Source: Schistosoma mansoni (taxonomy: Eukaryota; Platyhelminthes; Trematoda; Strigeidida; Schistosomatidae). Taken from it: a stretch of DNA of 64,000 nucleotides. Below, piece by piece: positions 33,401 through 48,400 of this stretch. The stretch covers positions 62,001 through 126,000 of the forward strand of contig NW_017386045.1 of the NCBI RefSeq assembly GCF_000237925.1, in the 5' to 3' direction. The notes under the pieces are model-generated. The model made no database searches, was not told where the DNA came from, and saw only the letters and a program-made list of their open reading frames with translations. Numbering within the stretch: position 1 is the first letter of the stretch; each line of letters starts with the position of its first letter. A program made the translations under genes and the position numbers.

Positions 33401-36400
33401 ATGGAGAATGCTTGTGGGTGGCCTATGCTCCTCCACACGAGCGGTAACAGGGCGTAATTAAGTAACCTCCTTGTTTATCAGATATGATTAAATCTTACCA
33501 GACAGTATCTCAGTCGTTTTAAGATTATAGATATAAACTCCTAGCTGAAAGTAATAGTCAACTAGAATACTTTGTACCAAGATTGGTGAAATAATAAACT
33601 TACTTGTACAACAGATGAAACTAAACCTGCTGTATGAATGAATTCTTCTTGAATAGATTGATCTTTAGCCATAATTTGTAATGCAGCTAATGTTAATTCG
33701 AGCATATCTTCAAGATTTACACCTTCTAGATAATGATTAGAATCTTGTTCAGTTATACCATGATATTGTTGTTTATTCAATGAATTAAACGTCTGTAAGA
33801 AAATATTTGCTACCATTCCTGGTACATTTAAATCTCTGTTATGAAAGAAAATAATAACAGGTCATATAAGTGTTGTGAAGATTGTTGAATTTCATTGAAA
33901 TCATGAACTGATCAATATTAGACGACTATTGGAAACCTAGAAGAACTGGACAGTTGTGTCAAACTAGTATGGGACTTCTCAATAATGTGCATCTACGACC
34001 CTTCATTTTGTAATTCAACCCACGACTTTCGGTCATGGCAAGCAAACGCTTAACCTCTGGACGTCTGAGATGGCAACCAACAGTGTTGATGTCTAACTTC
34101 AATTGATCCATGATTTCAATGAAAGCCAACAATCTCCACAACCGTATACTGATAATTATCATGTGCTCACTGTTGACTAGCTTTGAGAGGTAATTCTCGG
34201 AGCTTTAGTGAGAATTTGTAGCAAGTGGAGCTCAAACGCGTTAAGTGAGGGGCAGTTACCGATCAGAGACAGTAGAAGATAGTTGCACAGTACTGTGGAT
34301 TGATTGAAGTTAGACATCAACATTATTGGTTGCTGTCTCAGTCGTCCAAATGTTAAGCATTTGCGCGCAAGGCTGAAGGTCGTGGGTTGAATTACAACAT
34401 GCAGGGTTGTGGATGCGCACAGTCAAGAAGCCTCAAATTAGGATGAAGCACCCGTCCACTTCTTCCAGGTTTTCAATGGTCGTCTAACATTGATCGGTTC
34501 ATGATTCCAATGAAAATATTTTTCTCGACAAATGACTATTTAATTCATAGTAATCATTGTATAGTTTTATATCATAGACTTACTTTATTCAGACAACTGT
34601 TGAAAGTTAAAAAGTACTAGATAACCGTTTTCTCCTAGTATGAGACTTTTCAAAAGCTTCCATCCATGGCCCCATCGGGGATTGAATCTACAACTTTAAA
34701 GTTTACTGATGAGCGCCTAGACTCTTAAATTAGCGTCTAAAGGTTAATATTTCTAACTTCAGCCAATTCTCGATATTGAGCAACTATCTCTCAATGTCAC
34801 CGATGATTAACTACCTCACATCCGATATTAATAGAATTCCCTGACGGTTACTGCTCCTCATTTTAACTTGGGGAATTTCCTCTTGAAATTAATCACCAGT
34901 GTCCATGTGATGGTTTATACTAAGGTTGATGAAGATTTCTGAATTCGATAGTTTATATTCCTAAGTATGTAGACCATTAGATGGTAACTTGATGATCTGT
35001 TATAAATCGCCAAATGTTACGTCGTGAAATTATTGCGTATTGCAATAGGACTAAGCGAATTTCTACCGATTGACCAATTCATATATCCTAGTACGACCCC
35101 AATACTGTTTCCCCAACTCCAATAAATCAGAACACAGCCGTTAAATGAGAACTGTTTATGGGGTCCGAAGCAGATCAAAAATGATTTACAGACAAGGCAT
35201 ATTTATACAGTTAAGATGACTATGAACAGTAACCAATGGAAAGAAAGGACATGTAAAGGTTATAATTAGGACAACTCAAAATTGACCAATAGGAAAACGA
35301 CACGTGAAAGTCATAGTTAGGACAACTGTAAATAATGACCAATAGGAAATAACATGTGAAATATGTGGAAAGTCTGAAAACATATGATTTTACGTTCGAG
35401 ATAATTTTGGGATATTCCTGTGAATATCCTAACATGATCTAAAATTTAATCATTCTTTATAAGAACTGAAGGTACTATGTAAGATTCCCGGTGGTGGATG
35501 TGAACGTTCAGTACTAAGGAATGCTATATTAGAACGAAAGAGCTATTCAGTCCTTCCTCGTTTTTAATGCCCGTTCAGCTAAGATCAATTCGTAATGTCA
35601 AACTATATAATTCATCCATCTCTACAAACAACCGCATACTTATATAGCAGTGTGCTAATAATCTCCAATGAATAATGTTATCATTTACAGAGAGATAAAA
35701 TTGTCTAAAATTAGAATTTCTTGAAGACCCCAAAATGCCCTGGTACGGCCAAGAGTGGGGAGAGTTAGCTCTCCCTTTCGAAATGCCCCCACATGGTCAT
35801 GCGTATATAGCCTCTCCCAGGGAAGTTATACTCACTGACTTCTCGTGGCATTACTGTTGTTTACGAAATTGAGAGGACAAAAAGCGAATGCCCGGAGCTT
35901 TAACCGGGTTGGTGGACACGGCGCATCCACCTAGGGGAGTTGGAAAACCCTCATTCCAAACCAATGGGCTGACTCCAGTATCCTGAGGGAACAAATGGCG
36001 TATGAATCAATCGTTGGTTACCGACTATCATGGGACTGCTCCACTGCCTTGTGGATCAAACCTTTAGGTCAAAGGCTCCGAGTGTGGCCCCTTAAGAAAA
36101 CCACCTGTTTCTGTTTGAGCACCCGGCCAGTATCAGAGCCCTCAGACAAATGGAATGAGATTTGTGTGGCGCATATATATCTGGTGCTTCCTTGTACCAA
36201 TATTTATGTGTTTAAATAAAATAAAATAATTATGAACATAAAGATTTGAGTAGATTTGATCAAATTAAGCATAACTCACTTAAGTTCATGACGTGTGACT
36301 TCCACCGTAGATAAATTACGAACAAGACCAACAACAGATTTTAATAAAGGTAAAGCAGATACAAATTGATATTTCAAAAATAAGGAAGCAATAGTTGATA

Positions 36401-39400
36401 AAGTGTCACTGGTACGTACCTAGTTTAAAGGAGGAAAATAAAAACAGTTTAAAAACATATATCTATCTTGTAAAGTGATTTGCATAGAGCTTTAGCTGAA
36501 GATTCAAGCGCGTACATCTTTGAAGATAGAATGATTCTTTAGCACTCTATAGCTTTCAATAGTACTTCAAAATATATGGATCAGAGATTGAAGAACAAGC
36601 TACCTTCTGAAAACATTTCTCCATCTGAGGTAAAAAAAAACTTACTTTTAATCAAATAACTGCCACAAACCCCCTATGATAATAACAATCGTAATAATAA
36701 ACTTGGAGAGATCATCAACTTTAGGATGCAGGTACATCCAGCTGAAAAAAACCAAGTCCCAAATAGGACGAAACACGCGTTCTGGATTCCACTACTAGCC
36801 ATTGCTCAACTCTATTTAATATAACTAATCATTGGTTAATAATTAGTACCACTAATATTAGTGAGTTGGTATCAAGATGTAATTTGATCGATTTCAGTTG
36901 GTAACTTTTGACTAACAGCCTAGATGGTAACGTATTGAATCCCAAAAACAACATCAGTTACTTCAAGATTATCGATTCACGCTATTCATGAGAACCAACT
37001 TGGACGAAGTCTGATGAAAGCGTTTACTATTGATTGTGACGTAAATTCACTTAGAGTTGTTTGGTGGAATTTAACCAGTACTAAAGGCTAGACAAATGTG
37101 ACATAAGTTAATACTCAACAGTTAATTAGTGTAAATAATAATAATTTTCAGAGCATAATCAATTCTTCAGTCTTTAGTAAATATATTTCATTTGGTAACT
37201 GTTGATAAGAATAACAAGTTAGCCGATTTAGTTACGCATGGACTTATCGGTCGATCGTTTCATTTGAACCAATCAGCGCTCACGCTCCATCTGATAGATC
37301 CTGGGTTCGAATCATGTGGACGCGCACTTTTGAGAAGTCCCACAGTAGGACGAAACGGCCGTCCAGTGCTTCCAGGTTTTCCATGATGGTCTACCTTCAA
37401 TTGACTCATGAATTCAACTATACAATCAATAAACGTTTTTAGTGATCATTTCTGTTGATAGTCCTTAACGATTCATTCCAAAATTTAGAAACTAGAAAGA
37501 TGATAAGCAGGCAAAACTTACTTCATAAATTGCTGAATTAGAATGAGGATTTCGATGAGTTACATGCCTTAAAGCTGAACAAATTGGTTCGGCAATCTCT
37601 TGACGATCTGAATTTAAACATAAAAGTCTACAAAGAACTTTTACACCACCTGGATGAATAAAAATAAAACAGACACAAAAACGTGTCATTCGTTGCTATA
37701 AATCAGATTGAAAATTGTAGCATAGAAAGTAAGACTGTATACATTTTAATAGAGATAGCTACCGGAGAATAGTTTATATTATGGAATATGACTCTTCAAC
37801 AATGAGCAGACTAATATTGAATACCTCCAAGTTTCTGTGATAAAAACGATGCATTTACATCATGGAGCTAGAGTTCAATGACATTATCGAGAAAAAGAAA
37901 TTGGAAAACAAAACTACGTAAACTATCCATCTGAGCAATGGAAGACGGGACGCGCGTTTCGTCCTATTTGAGACTCGTTTTTTAGCCGGGTATAACTGCA
38001 TCCTAGATTTGATGTTCACAGTGAGACTCGAACCCAGTACCGTTCTCTTCAAACGCCATCACGTCATCCAGTTATCTAGGACGAAACATGCATTCTGGAT
38101 TCCATTGATAGATACAATCCATCTCTGCTTATAATGTTTGTAGCTTAAAGCAATATAGAGACAATCCGCAAAGGATACACATGTGCCAATAAGACAGTGA
38201 CCCACTGCAGTCCTAAACATTAATAGAAAGATTCAAATAACCAATACAAAAATATTCAACTCAACAATAATGGTATCCTCGATACTAATTAACTAATGAT
38301 TAAATTTTCTGAAGTTCAATTGAAAAACCGATAACGGTTAGACGCAATTATGTCGATAATGATTCACTTATCATCGGTAGTAGTATTACTATATGGAAAT
38401 TCTTGTCGGGAGACTTTGAACATCATGAGTTCGATTTCATGGGAGGTTATAGTTGAACGCTATAAAGAGAAGTTCGTAGAAGGGATGCGAAATTCAACCA
38501 TAGCTTATTGGTACAATGGGTCAATCAAAATCCAAATATTATGGATCTATTCAAATATATAAGGATCCTAGTTGAAAGCGTGAGCTAATTGAAGCTAGAC
38601 CACCATGGAAAACCTGGAAGCACTGGACGGCTGTTTCGTCCTATTATTTAGAAGTTGGACATTAACACCGTTGGATGCCGGCTCAGTGGTCTATCGGTTA
38701 AGGGCTCTGGCTCCAGACTGGTAGGTCCTGGGTTCGAATCTCGCGAGTGCAGGATCGTGGATGCTCACTGCTGAGGAGTACCATAATAGGACGAAACGGC
38801 CATCCAGTGCTCCCAGATTTTCCATGGTGATCTAGCTTCAATTGACTGATGATTTCAACTATGAAAATACTGAATTTGCACAAAACCCCTTTTGATAATT
38901 AATATAAGGATCCATTTATCCTACAGTTTGAACACAGGTATGATATACATATCTATGTAACTATGAATATATGTTGTTTGTTTAACACATTTAGATCAAC
39001 CGAGTAGAAGCTCCCTAATTTTGTGGACGATTTAATGATAATGCAGAAATCTGTCAATACTAACGTGAATAAGTTGGATTAACCTCATCGTACCAATTTG
39101 ATTAATTATTCCTACATAATTTTTGGGAAATTTCAGTATAAAACAGCTGTTGAAATACAGAGCTTCGATAAATCTTCTAATTGAAAGCTTGATTTGGTTT
39201 GTTAAGTTCTTCTAGTACTCCCCCTCCCCAGGATAAATCTACACGGCAACTTGAACACGAAAGAAAAGGCGCGATATATGGAAAGAACGTTCTACTCCAA
39301 GGTTGATTTAAATACAGAAAATCTAGGGTATTTCTAGCATTTTAGGTGACCTTTGGTTTCTGGAAAGTTCTGGAACGCTACCAAACATAGTAACAGGATA

Positions 39401-42400
39401 GGTAATTGTTCAATCAGAAACGTGACATGTGACTTTTCACCTTTTAAATGTTTGTGGCAAAACTTCTATTGAATGCTGATTGGATAAGTTGTTTCTCAGA
39501 GCCCCTTTTGGTTTTTTTCGACAAACTTTCTAGGTCTCCCCAACACCTTGCTTTCATTCAGATCATTATACATCATTCTGTCATACAGAGGATTATCACA
39601 AGGGCGTTTTGTGGAGATTTTAGTAATTTTATATCGGTAAGATCATGAGTCAATTGAAGCTAGACCACCATGGAAAACCTGGAAGCACTAGACGGCCGTC
39701 TCCTCCTATTGCGGGACTGTTCAGCAGTGCGCATCCACGATCCCGCCTCGCGGGATTTGAACCCAGGATCTACCAGTCTCACACCAGAAAATCGTTAAAG
39801 TTTACTCGAAACTATATAAAGTGGAAATATAAACGTATAACCCCAAATGGTTTATTTTTTACATTTATTTGTCTAACTGATCAATTGGCAACCTCAGTGA
39901 GGACATTTATGGAACTGAAATCAATGATTAGTCAATAATTAGATTGTTGCCACCATTTTGTAATTTGATTTGTATTGAGAATAACTATGAACAAAGTGCC
40001 TTTTACTGGATTATTCACTGAGTACTGAATATTCAATAAAAAAGGTGTATATCTTCAATTTGATCGAAAGAAGGTAATAAGAATTAATTGGAAATAAAGT
40101 ACAACAATGGCTCAGTGATCGAGACTCTTGACTTTCATCTCTTAAGTCTCGGGTTCAAAATCCGTCCTACCTAATTTTGTTTAAGCAATGAGCTAGTATC
40201 ACACACTAGCCTGGTCAGATTTAGAGTGTGACTTGAAACAAAGTACACTAATCTGTATGACATATTATGTTGTCCCTAAATGACCTGGTACGGCCAAGGG
40301 TTCGGAGAGTCAGCTCTCCCTCTCCATATGCTCTCACATCCCCATGTGTATACAGTCACTGTCAGGGGAATCCTACTCGCTGCCTTCTCTCACTACGAAT
40401 GTTCACGAAATTAAGAGGACGTAAAGCGAATTTTTGGAGCTTTACCCGGGTTGATGGATACTGAAGATTCACTGAGGGGAGTTGTAAAACCATCATTTCA
40501 AACTGATGGTACATATGGGCCCTATAGTCCCAAATGGAACAAAAGTTGTATGGATCTATCGTTTGTCACCAAATACAATGAGACCGCATTTCTTAACGTT
40601 ACTTCACTTCTGTATGGAGTAAACCCCTAGGTCAAAGGCTAGGGAAGTGGTCCTCTAAGAAGACCACCTGCTTCGCTTTGGGCGTCCGAGAAGTATATCA
40701 GCCATTACACAAATCAATTGATTTGCGACGCATATATATATGATCCCTCGTTGTACTGGGTTCGAATCTCGCGAGGCGGGATTGTAGATGCGCACTGCTG
40801 AAGAGTCCCACAATAGGACGAAACAGTTGTCTAATGCTCCCAGGTTTTCCATGGTGGTTTAGCTTCAATTGACTCATGTCATATGATGGGATATTGAATA
40901 AAGATAAATAGACCTCTCAACCATGTTAAATATGAAACACCGTTAATATTGAAATTATTTCTCTGTCATTTATTTTACTACGAGCTTCATTATGCACACA
41001 TTGGTTGTATTGTATAAAAAATAAACTAATTTCCTGATTGTGGAGAAGATTTGTAGCTCAGGTGGATGATTTTGATGAAGTTTTTTTCCCTGAGCTGGAT
41101 GGTTTGGTCGTGGAGCTTTCATCGTCCTTCTGAACGACATCATCATCAGCACACACTTCGAATTCTCAATTTTTCTTTCGAAAATCATGTACTCAATGTA
41201 TCCAAGCCTAGTGATTATATAATCTCGTGCCAAAGTTTACTTATGCCTGTTACCCCTTGTGGAGGAGCATAGGCGGCACACCAGGATTCTCCATTCAACT
41301 CTGTCCTAGACAATCCTATTGAATAATTAAAAATTGAAAAAATGTACCTTGCGAATTATAAAAAGGATCTTACCTTTTTCAACCAGCAGACTTTTATTTT
41401 GTACATTTTGACATGTTAAATTACATAAGCATCCAGCAGAACATATAGAGATATGTTCATTTTTACTAGCCAATAAACTAATTAATATAGGGATAAGATT
41501 TTTTGTAGCCAATAAATGATAAGCTTGATCGCTGATATTACGCAAACCCCATAGTGTTTCTAATTGTAATACTTCATTAGTACAATTCAACAATGGAGTT
41601 AAAGCCTACAATACAAAATAAGAATAGTTCGTAGAAAGTTTATACAGTAAACCAGATTCAAATGTGAACATATTAAGTTTTGATTGTGAAAGGTACTGGG
41701 TTCGAGTCCCAAAGTGAACATCAACAAGTCTGAGATGAAGGTACATCCAGGCGACGAATTCCAAATAGGACGAAACGCGCATCAAACTGGATTCCACTGC
41801 TAACCACTATCCATCTTTGCTTACCATGCTTGTGTATTTAGGCTATATCGAGGCAATACTCACAGTATGGACATATGCCAATTAGAGACTGACCAGTTGC
41901 AGTTCTAAACATCGATGGGAAGATTCAAACAAACAATACTGAATGAATGTAATGTTTGTTTAGTCATTTGGGTTTGAATGGATTCTCTCAATCCAATCTC
42001 AGAGTGAACACTAGTATAAATGACTGGACATCGTGTATATTATATTAAGATGGTTGAAAGTAATCGACAGGGAACTCTGAACCTTATTTTCGTGCTAGGA
42101 TGCACAAAAACAGAAAATTTTGCTTGCAATCTTGAGAGTTTTGATACTCCTTAGTAGATTTAAACTTAAACCAACCAGCATTACAGTCGAAGATGTTACA
42201 AATGAGCTACAGGAGATCAATCGAGACCTGAATAGCCTCGTATTACACTGTGAAGCTGGAGGAAAACGGGGTTGATTCCTCTAGGCAGAACACTTTCTTT
42301 AAGATTACAGGTACACCTTCCTGACGAATACCAAATAGCATGAAACCAAGGTCAATGGTTTCTTGTAAACTATACAAACCTTTAGAATTTCATCAGTATT

Positions 42401-45400
42401 AATTCAACTCATGTTGAATAAATCAAAGTATGTGATTGTAAGTTATTTACAGATTGAATAGAATACCATAAAATAGAGATTTTTTCATAAGACTTAGTTT
42501 GTCGAATATGAATTAAGGTGATTCGAAATAGTGAACTATTGATTATGGATAAAATGCGGATAAATTAGTGATTACCTGACTGATAAAAGAAGAAATCAGA
42601 TGTCAATACTGAAACCATAGTCATTTCAGTGTAACTGTGCGACAGTTGATCCTGTTCTATTTTACGGATGCGAAACATAGTTATTAAGAGTAGAAGATAT
42701 TGGTAAGCTACTAGCATTTGATCACAGATATCTTAGAAATATTGCTCGCATCTGCTGGGATCACCGGGTAAATAAATAATAGTGAGGTTAGACACAGGGT
42801 ATCAGAAATGATGATAAATCAGTTGATGAGGTTGTAAATCTTTATCGACTGGGATGGTCGGATCACGTGTTGGGTATGCCTAAACACCGATTACCACGAC
42901 GCTTTATGCTGAATAGTGTTGGAGATGGTTGGAAGAAATGTAGGGGTGGCCAAGGCAAAAAATGGCATCAGTCCTTGAAATCACTTAATTCTGGTTTGAG
43001 CCATGTTGGTGGTAGATGCAGACTACTTGATTGGGGTCCGCACGACTATCGTAACAAATGGTTGGAGACTCTGTGTGACATGGCTCAGAATCGATCACAA
43101 TGCGGTAGGTTTATACTCTCCCGTTAAACAGTGAAATTAAGATTGCTTTATACCATTCGTTCTACCAACGAATTCTTTCTTCCCGTATTTTATGCTTATA
43201 TGCAATCTATTTTTAGATATTACTACCATTGAAGTAACTACTTCTATGAATTTGGTGTTCATCTTGTTGCGCTAATGAGGTGTGGCAACTTTGACGGATG
43301 CGTACATATGCCTGGTCCTACATTGTAGCTGACTGACTGACTGACTGATAGTGGCTGTATACGCGTGTAGATTTGAAATCATTTCGAGAATGAGAGCCAA
43401 CTCTCTTCACCCTCATCTATACCAGGTCATAATTCATAAATTGATTACCACTACTCTCAAAATCGCATACACTAAAAAGAATACTAAAATATCCTTCGTT
43501 TCTTTTTAAACCAATCACTTCACTTCTACCCAAAGTTTGTGCTACTGATGATGTCGTTCAGAAGAACGATGAAACCTCTACGACCAAACCATCCAGCTCA
43601 AAGAACAAAACTCTAATCAACATAAACCAAAATACTTTATATCAATTATATAAAAAAAAATGGAAACTTACTTCTACAGTACCAGCTTCAACTAATTTGA
43701 TCTTATTTTCATTACATACACTTAATACTTTAATTAATCTTGCTATATTATAAGCTATTTTCATATTGGTTGGATATGTTCTCAATAGATGTACAATAAT
43801 TTGATAGATATTGGTTGCTGTAATGGAAAGCTTTAAGAAAAATAAAACAACAATAAGAGAGTATCAATGATGTAGTTAGTGGAAGTCGACAAGAAACTGT
43901 AAACTTGAATCATATACTACTTGTCGCTGATTATCAATGACATTTGATCACCACTAAAAAGTACATTACAAGACAATCCCTAACTTGGAATCCGGAAGGA
44001 AATTGGAAAAGAGGAAGGCCAAAGAACACATTACGCCGGCAAATAGAAGCAGATATGAAGAGGATGAATAGAAACTGAAAGGAACTGGAAAGGAAGGCCC
44101 AGGACAGAGTTGGATGGAGAATGTTGGTGAGCGGCCTATGCTCCTTGACGAGGGGTCACAGGCGTAAGTAAGTAAGTAAAAAGTACTAGATAAATATATG
44201 ATATTGATCCCTAGTAATTTGTGATTAATTCAATGGTAACGTCTCAGTCCTATAGAAGTGTTATAACTTGTGACCGAGTGGATGCCCTGTTACTGTATGA
44301 CGTGATAAAACCGCCAATGAGAGAGCAGAGAATTATCGATTGGAACAGTGATACACGAAATCGTACGAGCAGTCTAGAATACTTGTCGGTCCTGCTTTCT
44401 GTCTAGCCCAGCCAGTTAAGTCCCGAACAGCCTCTGCGGTATGAGTTCTTATATTTCTAACATACTGAGTTTATATACCAAACAGACTGACCACATCGTA
44501 CCAATAAAATAAGGGAATAACATTTGTACAAGATTTAGCCAAATGTGGCTGTGAATGTGGGAGGCAGTAATTAATAGACTAGGGATAACTCAAGAATGGT
44601 AAGTCGTATAATAATAGTTTATAGTTCAAAATAAAGCTCATAATAAGAGGAACATGAATACGAATAGTTTAGTTATTTAGCAATCATAGGATAAAAAATA
44701 TATGCATAATATTTGTTCATAAATAGATCTCAAAGTTACCATTCTTATCGGGACATAACAAGAAGGTCAGTCACTGCCTTAATAATCCAGTGGTAATATC
44801 TCACATTGTTGGTTTGGGTAATGTGAGTTCAAATCCACTAGAGAGTGACAATTCCCTCAATGTTGTAGGTACATTATGTTGATGAGGGCTTGGTAACATG
44901 AAACGTAAGTCAAACAGAGTTCCTTCAAATACTTAACATTTCATGATAGAGTGTGCGATGTCAAATCACCTAGACTAGTGACTGGATTGTAAGTTGATCA
45001 ATGGAAATCGATCAGTACTAAAAAAGGACTATATAAATATGATATTGGTCATCATGAAGTGATCAGTCAGAAATATGTTATTCATTCATGAAGTCACTAA
45101 CTTTTTGGTTTAAGTCATGTCGATGTAAACTTTCGGTCTATTTGATCGCATTCATTTTTTTTCACAACTATATTTGATGTTGATGTTGCTCTCCCTCCCA
45201 CTTTCTCTCTCTCTCGCTTCCGGTTGTTGATCACCATCTTACTTAACTTTATCAATCTCTGTCCTGATATAAGAGATGCAGTAACTTGAACTCGTGTGGA
45301 AGACAACAAACCAGATTCCAGCGGAGGAAAAAATCAGAAAGAAGCGCTGGAAGTGGATTGGGCACACTTTGAGGAAATCACCCAATTGCGTCACAAGATA

Positions 45401-48400
45401 AGCCCTTACATGGAATCCTGAAGGCCAAAGGAGAAGAGGAAGACCAAAGAACACATTACGCTGAGAAACAGAGACAGACATGAGAAGAATGAACAAAAAC
45501 TGGGTAGAACTAGAAAAGAAGACCCAGGACAGAATGGGTTGGAGGAAGCTGGTCGGCGGCCTATGCTCCATTGGGAGTAACAGGCGTAAGTAAGTAAAGT
45601 AATTAAGTAACTTGAACTTGTAAGATTTGAGTGAATGTTTAAGGAAGATGAAACTATCAAACAATAAAACAGCCTATTTTACTGCGTAATTATTAATTAA
45701 TTGGTTTGTAATATTTACCTTTGATTGAACTTATTAATTATTGATATATACTTTATTGTTACTGGGTTATCATTAACTAATTAATCACCTAGTGACCGGT
45801 TTTATATTACTCATGACTTGGCAACGTATCAATCACGACTTACACGTCGTGGTGCCATATGATCGTGTCATCAGTGTTCTATATTAAAATAATAAATTTG
45901 TTGGCTTGCTCTCTTTATCTTCTGATTGGCTATTGGAGATAGCGAAAGCTGATTGGTTCAATCAAATTTTAGATTTCGTAGTCATTGTGTCATTGGTCAA
46001 AACGAAGGTCAGTAAACTGATAGGTTTAAAACGAACTCACAATTAGTAGATTCGATGACTTTGTGATTCGATTAGGTGGATATATAAGGAGTTGAGTATC
46101 GTAATAGAATTCTGATACACATTCATGCTGGGTCCTCTGTTTATGGTGACTGTCCGTAGACCTACAGATAGCTTTACATAATTAAAATTAAGTCTTCAAT
46201 GGGAATTATACTCTTATATTCAGCAGTCACAAACTAAACATGAACGGAAAATGTTTGAAAACGCCGGGTAGCGCTCTTTTATAGAAGATTAAAAAGAGAT
46301 GGTTATCTTTACGCGGGCATGAAAAGTATTTCTCACCCTGAACCTAAACCAGTATCAGTGGTTTATTACCTTGAGTTGTGTATCTCCCAGTTCTCTTTAC
46401 TGCTTTAGTATACATAATATGCATGTTTTGACATCCATCCCCATTAATTTCCTTCAACTTCACAATTGTTAGGCAATTCTTTTTAAATACGGAAAGGAAT
46501 ATTCTATGACGTAATCCACTTTCTACATCGTCCTACAGAGTACTGGATTCGTTAAGTAATTATAGATACAATTGTACGTACAGCCTTCTCTGAATAATGT
46601 TGTTGAAATGAGAGAATTTTCTTTGTTGAACTGTCTGTACTTTTTTATTCAAAGACTAATAAGTTTTTTTTTGTTGTATATGACTTCATCTTGTAAACAT
46701 AGTTTCGTCTGTTGGAACTTACTGATTTGTTTAATATAGCCTGTGGACTAAAATCCTTTAAGTACATATTTGTACTGATATAATTTACTAAAAATGTAGA
46801 TTGAGACCCTAAGGTTATTGGTTAAATTTGAATGAACATCTCTGACGAACCTGTTGATTGCTATCCATGGAGACATTGCAATGAAAGTATTTAAAAAAGC
46901 TCCGTTTTAAATAAATCAAACGCTATAATGTGAAGGACAATGAAGACTGTATGGGTAATTCAAAGTCAAGAAAATCCTCGACAATCTCTATTGATGCAAA
47001 TATTAAACATGTACCATTTCTTATGTCTTCCAGTTTCGCTCCTTACAATTTTATTTGGACAATAAAAGGTAAAACAACAAGGTAACTTAAGAGTACAATT
47101 TCGACAATTTTCAAAGTTAATATCAGAATGGTTTTTTGTGGATATTATAGTAATTTTAATAGTTGAGATCATGAGTCAATTGAAGCTAGACTACCATGGA
47201 AAACCTGGAAGCACGAGACGACCGTTTTGTCCTATTGTGGGACTCCTCAGCAGTGCGTATCCACGATCCTGCCTCGCGAGACCAGTGGAGTTTAACCAGA
47301 TCTGTTGTGAGATAGTAACTCACTACTTAAGACAATGGTGGATGTGTATTAAGTCGGCTCCCAGCGAACTCCAACAGAGCCTCCAGAGGCTCAAAAAGAT
47401 CTCCAACCAATCAGAGTACGACAGAACATTCTGGAGTTCCAACGTGGCATGCTACCATTGGTCAGTAGCAATTTATGTTGTTAATCGGATTGGCTGAATT
47501 AGGATGTTGATTTAACTTAAGCAAACATCTATAAATACCTACGATTGTCTGTACAAAGATGATCCTTGCAGTAAAGGTTTTCTCTGATACCCGTGTCTTC
47601 TCTCTGGTCTTCAAGTTGCTGAGTAGTGCTAGTCCTGGGGTTATCGGAATAGCTTAGGATCCGAATAAAGCGTTCAACCTACAAGACATATCAATGTGTC
47701 GCTCAATTTTGTTGATTGGTTGAAGTTAGACATTAACACCGTTGAATGCCGACCGGCTCAGTGGTCTAAAGGTTAAGCGCTCGCGCGCGAGACTGATAGG
47801 TCTTCGGATCGAATCTCGCGAGGCGGGATTACGAATGTACACCACTGAGCAGTCACACAGTAGAACGAAACGGTCATCCAGTGCTTCCAGGTCTTTCATG
47901 GTGGTTTAGCATCAACTGACTCATGATCTCAACTATTGAAATCTTCACAGTTGTTTAAAACAACTGGATTGTTGATATTACAAAGTGGATTATCATAAAC
48001 ATGGTTTTTATCAAACAAATCAATTAAATGGTCACAATCGATTGATCACTGGGTGGTGATCAATGTTATGCGTGTCAAGTCCTTCTTAGTGCTGATCGAA
48101 TGCTATCGATCAAGTTGCAATGTGGCCACCAATCTAGGTGGCTCGACACTGCTTGCACTATATATCGCGGCCCGAATAGCTCAGTGGTAACGTCTCTGAC
48201 TGTGAAGCTGAGTGACACGGGATCGAATCCGCCAGGGAGCATCAGTTCCCTCAAGATTACAGGTACACCTTGCTGACGAGTGCCAAGTAGCACGAAACCC
48301 GGGTCCAGGGTTTCCTGTTGACCACCTCCAACCACCATCTTACCTCAAATCAATTAAATAGTTTCAACTGATATTCATTAACATTCAACTTTATAGTGAT

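Noticed and set aside
36720-36800. A functional hammerhead in this S2 copy
   Set aside because: The core is replaced by an A-rich stretch, so it cannot form.
45239-45664. A long minus-strand frame rich in Phe, Leu and Ser
   Set aside because: Antisense of the LINE B 3' end at 45285-45605.
48170-48240. A tRNA gene, suggested by clear A and B boxes
   Set aside because: No acceptor stem closes around the boxes and a hammerhead follows directly; it is the head of an S3 repeat. The same applies to S1 and S2 heads.
48075-48338. An 87-codon minus-strand frame
   Set aside because: Antisense of the S3 repeat and its ribozyme; no protein features.
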